A DNA stretch of 64,000 bases from Acanthacorydalis orientalis (GCA_034766995.1 CM068317.1:15025255-15089254); one strand, 5' to 3'. Shown: positions 34,065 to 45,316, numbered from the stretch's first letter. A program made the numbers and translations. Notes: generated by a model from the sequence alone, not told the origin.

Positions 34065-35189
34065 AAAAGATTAAAACTAAGTGCGATTTTCCAATACTAA
34101 AAAATGTTGGAGAACGAACAAATAAATTATCAGCGAAAGATAACAGAGGAGTAATTCGATAGTTAGCTTCTGGTGAGGAATCTTCAGCTTCTCAGGCCAC
34201 AGCGCTTTTAGGTAAGATACTGGAAAGTTTGTAAGTAAGTGGACGGTACGATGAGCATTACATGCTGCAAAATTTCGAGCTGTCGAGAAGAAAGAGAAAT
34301 CTCTGCTTACTAAGAAAAATATCAAAGCTAGAGAGTCCATTGTAAAATGGTATAAAATTGACTGATGATTGGATGAAGGTTATTTGGTCGGATGAGAGTA
34401 AAATTAATAGATACGATATAGATGGCCGCCAGTGGAACTGAAAAAGAGAAGGAGAATCACTGGAAGCAAAAGATTTTATCCAAACTGTGAAACATGGTGA
34501 CGGTAACATCAAGGTCTGGGGCTGCTTTACAGCGTAAGGAGTCATACCGATGCATAGAATTGAGGGTAATCTGAATAAAGAAATATGTCTAGATATTCTG
34601 AATGAGCATCTGAAAAAAACAGTCCAAAATAGGCCATACTCAGAAAATGAAGTAACATTTCAAAACGATAATGGTCCCAAATTTACATCGATATTAGCAA
34701 AGAACTTATTGAGTCCACAAAATTTTCAAATATTAGTGTGGTCAGTCCAAAGTCCTGTTCTCAACTCCATTGAAATTGTATTATCATATTTTAAAAGTAG
34801 ACTTGTGAATGACTGTGACTCACCACCGTTAAATCTTAATGTACGGTGGAATCGTATACAAGAACACTGGGAGAAAATTCCACCTGAGTATTGTGAAAAG
34901 TTTATCAAAAGTATGAAAAAAATACTAATTTCGGTTAAAAAGGCAGAAGGTTTTTGGACCAAATATTAACATTCATATATAATATTTCCTATAAAGAGGT
35001 ACAAAACAACCTTTTATTATTATCGTTATTTTATATTCAAATGGCTTTCAGCTCAAAGTGTATTTATTTATTTAAGTGACAATAAATGTAGTTTCCTGCA
35101 GTATAAGAGTTTTTTTTATTAGACGTGTAACATTTATTTAATAACTCTATAATGAACGAAATTTCTACTTCTTGACTCAGTTTTAAACT

Positions 35190-35192
<3 letters not shown>

Positions 35193-35288
<96 letters not shown>
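35193..35288. repeat. (TA)n(TG)n microsatellite
   Basis: TA tract with one G interruption, passing into a TG tract. Confidence 0.9.
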
Positions 35289-35422
35289 ATAAGGAGAAGA
35301 AGGAGGAGAAAGATATATTTGAACAACTCCAAAATTTACAATATAAATTAATTATTTCCAATATAAATTTAATGTATACAAAAAAAAATAATTTAATTGC
35401 TAGTAAATAGCACTTAAATATT

Positions 35423-35485
35423 AGGTTGCTAAGAAAATAATTGCAGTTTATGTTTTCTGGATTCTCACCTTAAATCACTATCTGA
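35423..35485 (+). mobile_element. Short end of the mariner derivative family
   Basis: TTAGGTTGCTAAGAAAATAA followed by TTGCAGTTTATGTTTTCTGG matches the 5' end of the 50138 copy; only about 60 bp remain. Confidence 0.55.
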
Positions 35486-35605
35486 CAATATTTGGTAGCA
35501 TTTGCGAACTGGTGCGAATCACTTTCATTGCTAGAAAAGATAGCCAGTGCATCGAATCTGCATAGTAAAGACAATAGTTCTTCACAAATAGAATTATCGT
35601 CCAAT

Positions 35606-36370
35606 TCAACCTTGTTCTGTGTTGATTCTTCCCCTGACAATATAATCAGTGATGAAACTTTGAGATGATGATTTTACTAATTTTTTATGCAGTTCGCGAT
35701 ATCCAGATATACAATTCTTCAGCTGACGTTGTAATTTGAACTCATTAACAAGAAAATGAGTTTCCAATTTATCACAAAGTTGAAGATCTTGAATTATATT
35801 TGCAGTGAGGTGGATATATTTTTCTTCCGCTTCGCTATCGTTTTCTGAATCTTCGACGATATATAAAGTTATATGAATAATTTCATAGTTACTTAAGACA
35901 TTATTCACAAGCAATTCGTCGATATCATTCTGGCTAAAAGTATTAGAACTTTCTCCATCAATTGTGTACCAAATTAATGCTTTCAGCTGATAATGTTGAT
36001 GTTTGAATGGTTGCCCTGTTTGCAACACATCCAGGTCAAGGTGATTTTCAGCAGGTATTTAAATTGTGTGGTCTTATTTCAGCGATAGCAGGGTACAACA
36101 TCATTTAAATAGTCTAAAATAGAAACATTTTTCCAAATATCAGCTACTGTTAATGACTCATTTTCTAGTTTATCCAATATAAATCGATAAGTACGCTTAA
36201 CGTTATATTTTCTAATAGAAGCAATTATGTTATGCCTTGCTACAATGGCTGAATAATGCTTATTGTATTGGGTGAAAAAATACTACCTGCACATTTGGAT
36301 GTTCTAAATGCGGATGACCTGGTGCATTGTCAAAAATTAATAGGACTTTATAACCGAGAGCTTTTTGCTA
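35606..36370 (-). pseudogene. pogo/Tigger-like transposase C-terminal half
   Basis: Minus-strand pieces match the pogo branch of Tc1/mariner. ALGYKVLLIFDNAPGHPHLE (36355-36300) is the second catalytic motif (LLLDNAPGHP in the family); VQVVFFHP.. with ISIIQPL (36270-36240) is the third Asp region, broken and with the usual MDQG changed; YRFILDKLENESLTVADIWK (36190-36125) follows. The last 140 codons (36028-35606) are open, Glu/Asp-rich and Leu-rich, as in the C-terminal tail of these proteins. The DNA-binding half is missing. Inactive. Confidence 0.7.
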
Positions 36371-37020
36371 CATATAATTTGCATGAAATATGCACCGCGT
36401 AACTTCAAAACTGCATTAAAAGATACTCATAAGAAAGACTCAATTGTAGTTACTGACAGGCTTCACACCTCTCGCCATCAGATTTACATATTTCGTAATT
36501 CGGAGCATTGGTATTTGCCAGCTGAATTATATTTGGATACCAATTAACTTGCATACATTATTTAGTTTTTATTGAAATTAATCTCAAGATGCACAATTTC
36601 AAAGAAATACTAACAAGTTTTTACTGTAGTCAATCAAGTGACGAATGACGATTATGACAGTGATGATACAGGACACAACACACAATTTACTGAATACGAC
36701 CGTGATTTTAAATTAACATCCAATGAATCAATCTATCAAGGAGCAATTGAGGAATTTTTGGAAGTAGATGACATTTATGATGCAAATACTGCTGCTGCAA
36801 AAGATGTATGAAATCCCATTACCACCGACTCATCTGGAAGGCAAAATATATTTTCCAAAACATTCAATAAAGGAGTATAAAACTTAAATTTTAGTGAAAC
36901 TGATCATCTTATAAAGTTAAAAACTTTAAAATCGAGACCTTTCTGCTTCATTTAATTAGAATGAAATATCCACCACATAACTTCAAAATCGCAATAAAAG
37001 GATACACCAAAAAACGATTG
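36371..37020 (+). other. Unidentified coding-like relic with internal repeat
   Basis: Two related segments, MKYAPRNFKTALKDTHKKDS (36385) and MKYPPHNFKIAIKGYTKK (36961), lie about 580 bp apart on the plus strand. Between them 36635-36810 reads an acidic frame (TNDDYDSDDTGHNTQFTEYD, then IYQGAIEEFLEVDDIYD) ending in a stop. The composition suggests former protein-coding DNA of a transposon. I do not recognise the family. Confidence 0.35.
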
Positions 37021-37032
37021 ACTGTGTATGTA

Positions 37033-38667
37033 CACTGCATCAAAAAAGTATCCATACAGCTAGCTGTAAGAGAGATTTCCGCTTATCTTATTGTTTAAAT
37101 TTGTTAAACTTTTTATGGATGATTGTAACTTAAGTAGTTTCTTTAATGAGCCACTATGAAATTAATCATATTTATATGTTATTTTAAAATTAATCTTTTG
37201 TTAAACAAACGCTACCTTAGTAACAGGAGTCAAAAAAGTTTCCACACACTCAGCATTATTCTATGAGATTTACTTATTTGTCGTCGGGGAAGTCTCCACT
37301 TTACTGGTACTTGTTCGGTTGTTAGTGTGCTAAATGGTATCAGTTTCCAATTTAATTTCACTTAAAGTGGTTGAAATATATAAGCCTTTAAATGGAAATA
37401 CCTTTGTGAATTCGTGAATTAATTATTATTTTAAGATCTGAAGGACAATCTTTGAGGAAGATAGCAAAAACTGTCAAATTCCTATACAACAGTGTCATAT
37501 ACAGTAAATAAACATAAAAAACTAAAAACAATGAAAATAGACCTCGTTCTGCTCGACCAAGAAAATTACAAAATATACACAGACGAGCTATTCTCAGAAC
37601 TATACATGAAACTCCCAGAATAAGTGCACCTGAGCTCACAAACATGTTAAAAAATGAATACAAAATAGAAATTGTACCTGAAAGAGTGAGAAATGTATTT
37701 ACGCAAAGCGGGATTTATAGGACATGTACTCAGGAAAAAAACTTACATTAGTAAAAAAAATAAAATACTAAGATTAGAATTTGCAAAGGCACATGTTAAT
37801 AAGCCCCAATGCTTTTGAAAATCAGTTCTGTTCACTGATGAGTCGAAATTTATTGTTTCTGGCTCTGATGGAACGATAATGGTATGGAGGAAAAAACAAA
37901 GAGCTAAAATCTCAAAATTTGTGTTCTACTTTTAAGCATGATGGAGGCAATATTTTAGTCTGGGGATCTATGAGTACTTCAGGAGTTGGTAATTTGAAAT
38001 TTATTGAAGGTACAACGGACCAACGCGTATATTTGGATATATTGAAGGAAAATTTAATATCACGTGCCCAAAACTCGAACTTGTAGAATCATTTATCTTC
38101 CAACAAGACAACAATCCCAAGAAAACAGCACAGCGGATGAAGAAATGGCTGATATATAATGTACCAAAACAACTTCATACACCTTCACAATCACCAGATA
38201 TGAATCCAATAGAGCATTTGTGGGACAAAATAGGAAGAAGAATTAGAAAACATACCATTCAAAACAAGGAACAGTAAAAGTTGCCATACAAGAAGAAAGG
38301 AATTCCATTGATTCGTATGTAACAAATAAATGTATAGATAGAATGAAAAAACGCATGCTGAAGGCAATAAATGCAAAGGGTGGTTCAACAAGTAACTAAT
38401 CTTTCAAAAAAACTAATACAATTCATGTATTTTAATAAATAATTACTGTGCCTATTAAGTGTATGGAGACTTTTTTTAGGTTTCAACTACTGACTTTTGT
38501 TATTGTACCTTGTTTATTAGTTTTACTGTTGAATAATATAATATTTTTTTTGTATGATTAAAAAATATATGTAATCTACATATTTCCATAATAAATACAT
38601 CATTATGGTTATTATAAACAAAAAACTAAAATTATCACAAGTGTATGGAGAATTTTTTGATCAAGTG
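37033..38667 (+). mobile_element. Tc1-like transposon with IR/DR-type ends
   Basis: Ends CACTGCATCAAAAAAGTATC (37033) and, as complement, CACTTGATCAAAAAATTCTC, flanked by TA (37031-37032, 38668-38669). Each end carries a second, inner copy in the same direction: GTCAAAAAAGTTTCCACACA at 37229 on the left and (complement) AAAAAAGTCTCCATACACTT near 38472 on the right. Pairs of direct repeats within about 200-bp inverted repeats define the IR/DR organisation known from Sleeping Beauty-type elements. 1635 bp, normal length. Confidence 0.85.
37390..38397 (+). pseudogene. Tc1-like transposase, frameshifted
   Basis: N-terminal helix-turn-helix LRSEGQSLRKIAKTVKFPYN (37430-37490); DLVLLDQENYKIYTD region follows. 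LFTDESKFIVSGSDGTIMVW (37830-37890) has the first Asp, HDGGNILVWGSMSTSGVG (37940-37990) the middle block, FIFQQDNNPKKTAQRMKKWL (38090-38150) the second Asp and SPDMNPIEHLWDKIGRR (38190-38240) the catalytic Glu. All three D, D, E residues remain, but in different frames, and several stops occur before 37700. Confidence 0.85.
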
Positions 38668-38730
38668 TATGTATGTTAATATGTCTATATACTCATCCTC
38701 ACTGTTGAATGTTAGTGAGTGTGCTTCACT

Positions 38731-38738
<8 letters not shown>

Positions 38739-38801
<63 letters not shown>

Positions 38802-38811
38802 TATATATATA
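38739..38811. repeat. (TA)n microsatellite, left of a mariner
   Basis: TA tract interrupted by AAATATA. The tract continues beyond the mariner (39733-39822), so the element landed inside it. Confidence 0.9.
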
Positions 38812-39732
38812 CGAGGACAGACAATTAAGTAATGCGACCGATTTTTTTTCTCGGCCTGTGGTAACACTGCGAACCTGTAACTCCACCACCGTAATAGCAG
38901 ATCCCTACTCTCTCGATTGAGACCTTGACCACCCTCGTACGATCATTTCTTCGCCAGCTGTTTAGTGTTTTGTAACAACGCGCGAGTAGTGCATGTCACG
39001 AAAATGAATATATACATATCGCCCAAGATTGTCTCGAGCAGGTTGAAAGTGATCCTACTCTTCTCGATCGAGTTATTACTGGTGATGAAAGTTGGTTCTT
39101 TCAATATGACCCCGAAACTAAACGACAAAGCCAACAGTGGCTGTCCCCTGGAGCACCAAGGCCAAAGAAGGCGAGAATGAGCAAGTCCAAAGTGAAAACC
39201 ATGTTGATTTGCTTCTTCGACAGCAAAGGGGTGGTTCACAAAGAGTTCGTACCACCTGGACAAACCGTAAATCAAGTATTCTACCGCAATGTGCTCGAAA
39301 AATTACGAAAAAGGGTGCTCAGAGTGCGTCCAGAGATCGCGAAGACTTGGGTTCTGCATCACGACAATGCTCCCTGTCACAGTGCGTTCAGTGTCTCTCA
39401 GTTTTGGCGTCTAAAGGCATCGCAACGTTACCACACCCGCCCTATTCACCGGACATGTCACCCTGCGACTTTTTCCTATTCCCCCATATGAAAAAATTCG
39501 TCAAAGGTCGACATTTTGACTCCGTTGAAGATATCCAAGAATCTGTGACGAGGGTACTCGGAGAGGTCCCACAAGAAGTGTTCCAGAATTGTTACGAAAA
39601 CTGGAAAACTCGCTGGAATAAGTGTATAGATGCGGGAGGGGACTACTTTGAAGGTGATCGCAGCGATGTACCTTAATTTTTAAATATACTCGATTTTTGA
39701 ATTTTGTCGCATTACTTAATTGTCTGACCTCG
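38812..39732 (+). mobile_element. Young mariner deletion derivative
   Basis: Ends CGAGGACAGACAATTAAGTA and (complement) CGAGGTCAGACAATTAAGTA, nearly identical over about 27 bp, flanked by TA (38810-38811, 39733-39734) and by (TA)n on both sides. 921 bp; the N-terminal third of the gene is missing. It is much GC-richer and better preserved than every other element here, suggesting recent arrival. Confidence 0.9.
39022..39676 (+). pseudogene. mariner transposase, N-terminal deletion and one frameshift
   Basis: DD34D mariner transposase. Within one frame: LLDRVITGDESWFFQYDPET (first Asp), QWLSPGAPRPKKARMSKSKV, MLICFFDSKGVVHKEFVPPG, and WVLHHDNAPCHSAFSVSQF (second Asp). At about 39402 one T is lost from a T run, and the reading continues in the next frame: LASKGIATLPHPPYSPDMSP, CDFFLFPHMK (third Asp, 34 residues after the second) and YENWKTRWNKCIDAGGDYFE to the stop at 39676. 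The DNA-binding domain is deleted: a start MSRK remains near 38993, then coding resumes at about 39022. Very few other changes are visible. Confidence 0.9.
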
Positions 39733-39820
<88 letters not shown>

Positions 39821-39822
39821 TA
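39733..39822. repeat. (TA)n microsatellite, right of the mariner
   Basis: Continuation of the TA tract interrupted by the mariner at 38812-39732. Confidence 0.9.
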
Positions 39823-39827
39823 GCAAC

Positions 39828-40000
39828 GTAATTGTTTTATAGTCTCGTGATACCAATATCATAATTCTTCTTGAGAGTTTCGTGTAACTTCGAGTCCCAT
39901 CGTTAATAATAATTTAACAAAAAATTTCTACACATTTTTTTTTTTTTTGCGAAATTCTGCGGAACTTTTTTTTATATACATATATATAGATAGATAATTT
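39828..40000 (+). repeat. Dispersed repeat, copy 2
   Basis: Second copy of the 13930-14105 repeat (GTTTTATAG...ATCATAATTCTTC...CGTGTAACTTCG...AAATTTCTACA). Confidence 0.55.
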
Positions 40001-40241
40001 AATGAATGAATAAACGGGCATATTTTTTATCTTCGGGTTGATTTTCTACTCAATTCATTTTAAAACAAATTTCGTTGTCGCCGACTCTCGATCATCAAAA
40101 GTTCGATTTCATGCATATTCGCCGACGCTCCACTGAACAAATATTTCGTGAAGAGTGAAATCGTGTTATATTCACATTCTACTTGTACGCATGAGAAATT
40201 GTCTATTCCAATAACTTGACTATTGAAGGCTATACACACGC

Positions 40242-40253
40242 ACATACACAAAT

Positions 40254-40318
<65 letters not shown>
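40242..40318. repeat. (CA)n(TA)n microsatellite
   Basis: CA tract followed by TA tract. Confidence 0.9.
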
Positions 40319-40321
<3 letters not shown>

Positions 40322-41468
40322 TGACATATGCCTTGTTAAGATGTAAAATTAAGGTATATTGTTAGACATCGAAGTTATCAAATAAATATCAAATTCGAAC
40401 AAATGTTCAACCAAAATATTTCCATACTACTTTAAATAACGCCGAAATATAAAAGATAGAGATCAGTTGTCGTTTACTAAAGAAAAGTGTTCATTTTATT
40501 GTGCTCTCGTTTCTGATAGAATCTGAGTTTCATGGCAATTGAAGTGTTGGTATCGAGCGTATGACAATTACAGATAAGAAGAGTGAAAATCTCGTGTTCT
40601 GAACGAAAATCTGCACTCTTCTCGGAAAAAGCGTACGTTCACTAAGCGAGCAACGTGTATGTATTCGACATGGTATACAAAATTGAACGACATACCGCCG
40701 AAATGCGTTTGACAGCATTTCACTGCGTTGACGCTGATATGTCAGAATTGAGCGAGCTATTCGTTTACTTAGACAATGTCGCAGATAAAAAAAAAAAAAA
40801 AAAAACTAAAAAAAGTTAGGTGAACCTATAGAAAACCATTATTTTTATTTTCACTAAAATGAGTAGAAAGAATTTACTGAAGATAAATTGATAAAACGGT
40901 CCCTAAAGCGCTATTATACTGAAACGTCTGCATCATGTTATTTTTTTTTATAATGTCAAGTCAGTGTCAAAAGTTATTTTGTGACTGAATAGAAGCGATG
41001 TTATTGGAATTCTTCTTTAAATATCATAATTTTAGAGTATTGGGTAATTTAATTTCCTTCTTGAATAAACTTAATATCATTTGAATTTTGCTCTTCCTCT
41101 GATTCACATTGACGAAATCGTAATATAAAGAATATATTTTATTAACTTCTCGACATACGAATTAGTTGAAATTCGATACGACCAAAATACTATTCATTTT
41201 TCAGCTTAACATTTGTGTAAGCTTAACAAAGAAAATAATATTTGGACATTGCTAAATATTATAATTCAATACTAATAACCAAAATCAATAAATAATAATT
41301 AAATAACAAATCGAACAATAATTTAATCGTTCTGTAGAGTATGAAATTTTTCGAAACATTTTTTTAAATATAGAGGTATTTGACATTTTTTACGCTGCAA
41401 AGTCGTTTCGCTTCTTATATTACTTTTTGAGCACGTGACATCACTTTACAAGATGTTGCTTTTTACCA

Positions 41469-41732
41469 GTGGAAGGTATATGTTCTGAAAAATTGTGCCC
41501 TCATTCGAATAGCCCATTTGGATTTAATTGTCACTTTTGTAAAACGCAGACATGTTGTAAAGGACATTGCTTTGGTTCACAGTTTAACACTGAACATGTC
41601 AAATTGCACATGTGTAAGTGTAGTTGCAGTTGCAGTGTAACGAGACGTTACTTAGTTACAAAAAGAAGTGTGTCTGTTAATAATAAACAAACAGTATTAG
41701 TTTTAGTTTGTCACTTGGCAATTTTATTTTGA
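41469..41732 (+). CDS. Cys-rich small ORF, unknown
   Basis: 87 codons with 14 Cys, concentrated in the first 57 residues: CSEKLCPHS, CHFCKTQTCCKGHCFG and HMCKCSCSCS. The CxxC...CC...H/C spacing suggests zinc binding. It could be the Cys-rich tail of a transposase such as those ending piggyBac-type proteins, or chance in a rare frame. The last 30 residues are hydrophobic. No relative recognised, no promoter or neighbouring exon seen, and I doubt it is a host gene. Confidence 0.2.
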   Translation: MEGICSEKLCPHSNSPFGFNCHFCKTQTCCKGHCFGSQFNTEHVKLHMCKCSCSCSVTRRYLVTKRSVSVNNKQTVLVLVCHLAILF

Positions 41733-41785
41733 GTTCTGGAATACATATACACAATCAGAATATTTTACCCGTTCCTTCTAATAAA

Positions 41786-41788
41786 ACA

Positions 41789-41837
<49 letters not shown>
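41786..41837. repeat. (TA)n microsatellite
   Basis: Uninterrupted TA tract. Confidence 0.9.
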
Positions 41838-41841
<4 letters not shown>

Positions 41842-42044
41842 TTTCTTTCTAATATTTACTATATAGCTGCTCTAAAACGAATTACATCTGCGTCCGTCTC
41901 AGAGACGTCAATATTTACAATGGCATAAGAAACACATAACGTCTTTGTATGTCACGGGGTTAATATTCTTTACACTTGACTTGATCAACGATTTTCGAAT
42001 TAAATTTTATTTTCCTTTTATCAAAATTGGCATAGAAATCACTA

Positions 42045-42768
42045 TTAGATGTGTAAAAAAATAATTGCGGTTTATAATATTCAAATTCAGTACATTTTTT
42101 AAGTGGTCCAGAACTATTAAATGACTAACGTATTACTTTTGTGTAAGCTCTCGAATTGTTGTGCGTGGTTCTTATTCAACTGACGCATTCAGTTGGTCAT
42201 TATGAACTGAAGAGGATCCGCGCGACCTTCTTCATCTTCGAGGCTCTCGACCCTAGCACGAAATTTTAGGAACCTCCATTGCATAGACGTTACTTAAAGG
42301 TTAGCGCACATTAGGACGGATTGCATCGTTCCGGATCGATCAAAAATCCGACTGCGAAACGATTCCAACGCGCTGTGGTTCGACCCACCCCGGCAGTAGT
42401 ATGAAATGTATGATAGCGATCCGTGCGGATTTTCTCGAAACGATGCAATCCGTCCTAATGTGCGCTAGCCTTAACAGTACCTATACCAAAAGCATCGTTT
42501 AGTTTACGAGCAGTTTCTCTATTGTCTTATCACCTGTTTTACATTCACACAAAAAAATGCTCCTATTTTCTTTTTTCCATTTTTAATTCAATAACCCAAT
42601 TTGAAGCAAAATTAGTAATAAAACCAAAGTCGATGTTACCAAAATATAGACTAAAAATGCACTTTAAAATGATATTAACATGATTAAGATGAAATATCAC
42701 TTTAATCGAAAAAAATTACGGTAAGAATTCAAAAAACAAAAATCGCAATTCTTTTCCTACCAACTTAA
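42045..42768 (-). mobile_element. mariner deletion derivative, copy 2, with nested MITE
   Basis: Ends TTAGATGTGTAAAAAAATAA and (complement) TTAAGTTGGTAGGAAAAGAA, flanked by TA (42043-42044, 42769-42770). Same family and orientation as 20309-20871. It retains an N-terminal transposase remnant with more frame breaks, and is longer because a 173-bp MITE plus TTAA duplication sits at 42298-42474. Confidence 0.85.
42298..42470. mobile_element. 173-bp TTAA MITE inside the mariner derivative
   Basis: Inverted repeats of about 32 bp: GGTTAGCGCACATTAGGACG on the left and its complement CGTCCTAATGTGCGCTAGCC on the right with one mismatch, extending to GCATCGTT/AACGATGC. Flanked by TTAA (42294-42297, 42471-42474). 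The related copies at 20574 and 53957 show the unoccupied site CCTTAACAG, proving a TTAA duplication. The inner part is GC-rich with no frame. TTAA suggests mobilisation by a piggyBac-type transposase. Confidence 0.9.
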
Positions 42769-42770
42769 TA

Positions 42771-44440
42771 GTTTCTCAAATGTAGAATATTTGTTTGTGT
42801 AATTTATTTTGATATGAATTCGATATTTAAATCAAAAGAACTAAATATTAATCTCTTTAAATCGTGAAGGACTTTCTTTGATAGATATTGATCACGAATA
42901 TGATTAAAGTTTTAAAATATTTCATATAGAATTATTTTTGTTTTATTTTATGCTAATTTTTATGAAATAAATACTTTATAGGAATAGATAAAAGAAGAAT
43001 TTTTAATATATTCATTATTATTAGCTATATATAGTAATCTCTAGGTAATAAATTGTAATCCGAAGCGACGATATTTGAATCTATAGTTAAATATATCATT
43101 TCATGAAGATTCTAGACATTTCATCAAATACTAAAGGATCATATAGTTCCTTGATAATACAGTTTGTGTCAAGGTATTTCATGAAACACTCGTTTCGCTT
43201 CGGTACAGAGCCCTCAGTCGTTTAACACTATCTGCCGTAATTTAAATAATAAAGCTTTATGAAATAACCACCGTCAACCAACGATTGTGCCGCCTTGTTA
43301 TTAATTTTTGTTTAAATAATTATAGAAAAAAATGAGTGAAGAGAAATTTATACATGATATCTATGCAAATTAGTTTATTAAATTAAACCTAATAATTTAT
43401 CAGTTTTGGTAAAGCCGCTTTAGATAAGAAAAAGTAATGTAGACTTTTATGACACAACCTAACGTAAACTGTTAAGAATTGATCAGACCCAGATCTATGC
43501 TACTTGCCACGCGGCCGTGGTAACTACTCTGTAAATTATTGATGTAGTGGCGCTAGTAGTAGGTCGGTACTTCTGAGCGCGAGTTTTAAAAATTATTCTG
43601 TTACTATTTTTACCTAAATAATTTAAAAAGGAATTTATTGCTGGAAATGTAAAGATAGGTGCTTTAATTAAGAGGAATCCAGAGAAATGTGTAGATTCTA
43701 CCTTACCGACCCCGTATTTTCCGGATTTTTATTAATTAAAACTTCAATTCAATTTTATTTGGTAATATAGGTAAATGAACAAAACCAATGGGTTGTTGCG
43801 TTGAATTTATAAATTGTATTCGTATATAAAATAGAAACAGTATACAAATTTGAATTGTTACTAATATATAGAATGGGAAATAATTTCACATAACGCAGAA
43901 TTTTGCAACTGAAACATTTTAGTACTTAACAAAATCGACAAACATTTCGTGTACGATTATAGATTTAGGTTAGTTTGTTTACATTTTCAACGCGCAAGTA
44001 ATAAATGAGTGCGACAAAAGCGAACAAAGTATTGAGAGAGAATTCCGCAATCCAATCTATTGGTAATGTCTCCTGGTGGCATTTAAATTCCCTAACCAGA
44101 GAAATGTATTGGTAATATAAGAGAATAGCATAGACCTGACCTGACCTGACGTATCCCGAGATCATTCAGCAAAAAACTATTCTAGGTTTTAAAAAACTTC
44201 TTTTGAGACTATTTTGTTTCTCTATTTTGTTACTTAATTTTTTTTGTTCGGCATTTATTAAGACAAAATATATCATTTATTTAAAAACAATATTTTAATT
44301 ATTAATCTTTTCACTTTTTGTAAATGGTGCATGCAATACAAGCCACAGCTAGAATTGCGAAAGTCAGCATCCAGTTCTGTCTTTTTTTTCAGCAAAACAA
44401 TTTTTATTGCCTTTACAATACGCATTATTTAATCTGAAAA
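42771..44440. other. No supported gene
   Basis: AT-rich with GC-richer patches at 43195-43300 and 43485-43600 that show no frame or element end. A triple CCTGA repeat is present at 44135-44149. Confidence 0.45.
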
Positions 44441-44720
44441 ATATTATATCAAAAACGCCATGGTTTGTCTCGTAGTGCTCCATCTCGCTGAAACCGTAAT
44501 CGATGAATGTTTATATGTGGCGACTGATTTATTTCAGGTAATAAAAAGTCGTAGATCATTTCTCTGTAGCGGGTTGCATTGAGAGTCACGGTCGATCTGC
44601 GTTTTTCAAAAAAAATATGGCGCGATTAGCACTTGAGCAGTAACGCCACGTCAGTCACTTTAAGAGAATGAAGAGCCCTTCAATGGTTTCGTCACTCTCC
44701 AGGGTCTGAAATTTTGTTTG
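44440..44720 (-). pseudogene. Tc1/mariner-superfamily transposase relic
   Basis: Minus-strand fragments read IFFLKNADRP, then in the next frame TVTLNATRYREMIYDFLLPE (44590-44530) and INIHRLRFQRDGALRDKPW (44510-44455). This follows the segment leading to the second catalytic Asp (WFQQDGATAH in active relatives) of a transposase type widespread in insects. The Asp is retained; His is lost. Both sides decay rapidly and no ends were found. Probably the same broad type as 46655-47480. Confidence 0.5.
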
Positions 44721-45316
44721 TTAACAAAACTGTTTAAATAAAAATGGGCTTTATTTGAAATTAAATTGCTTATGAATGGAACGTCATTACGTTCTAATTC
44801 TAAAAACATTTTGCTGAAAAAAAGTCGCTATTGGTGATTAGTCGGGAGCAGTTTTTGAACAAACTGAACATTCTATGCGAATAGGTTTAAATATACGATT
44901 CATCGTACTCAGCGAAGCACTTTTTTCTCTACTGAGTCTTCTGATTGATAGATATGATTGATTGATAGATAGAGTCTCAGATGGTACAAATGGTACAATT
45001 CTAGCTGATCGCTGCATTCTTGTTTATCTACCGTTAACAGTGCTCTCTTAAAATTGAAACTGACTGACCATAACGTAAATAGTGTATCTCGAGGGGGCAA
45101 ATCGAATGTTAAATTTTGAGCGAAATTTTTACTGTGTCAAAAATACGAAGAGATTCTTATGTAAATAAAACAGAATCATTTCCGCACTTTGAACATGTGT
45201 GAACATTTCCATAACTCTTCTCAAATACTATATTTTTAGAAAATAAAAAAAGAATTAAAAACTGAAACTACAGTTGAAACGAAATGATTAGTGAATATTG
45301 GGATTCTTACTTTGTT

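Larger units (their letters stand above)
32624..34969 (+). pseudogene. Tc1-like transposase split by a LINE
   Basis: Relic of a Tc1-family DDE transposase. ATG at 32624 begins MKPISQVRAESV, a stop, then LLRDRKSMREISQKLCISQS, the first helix-turn-helix of Tc1 proteins. At 32743 a LINE interrupts it; the coding sequence resumes at about 34075 (LSAKDNRGVIR.LASGEESS, second helix-turn-helix). Catalytic motifs: VIWSDESKINRYDIDGRQW (first Asp, 34380-34440), WGCFTA (34520), FQNDNGPKFTS (second Asp, 34660) and SPVLNSIEIVLSYFK in place of SPDLNPIE.LW (34750-34800). The C-terminal part, 34550-34969, is open for 139 codons. Several stops elsewhere; inactive. Confidence 0.85.

Noticed and set aside
35134..35361. 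Ile/Tyr-repeat reading frame (and similar ones at 38635, 45236, 47754, 52038, 53185, 57035, 58400-58794, 62364)
   Set aside because: These are translations of (TA)n microsatellites, not proteins.
44135..44149. CCTGACCTGACCTGA as possible telomere-like repeat
   Set aside because: Only three units of a short repeat; not informative.
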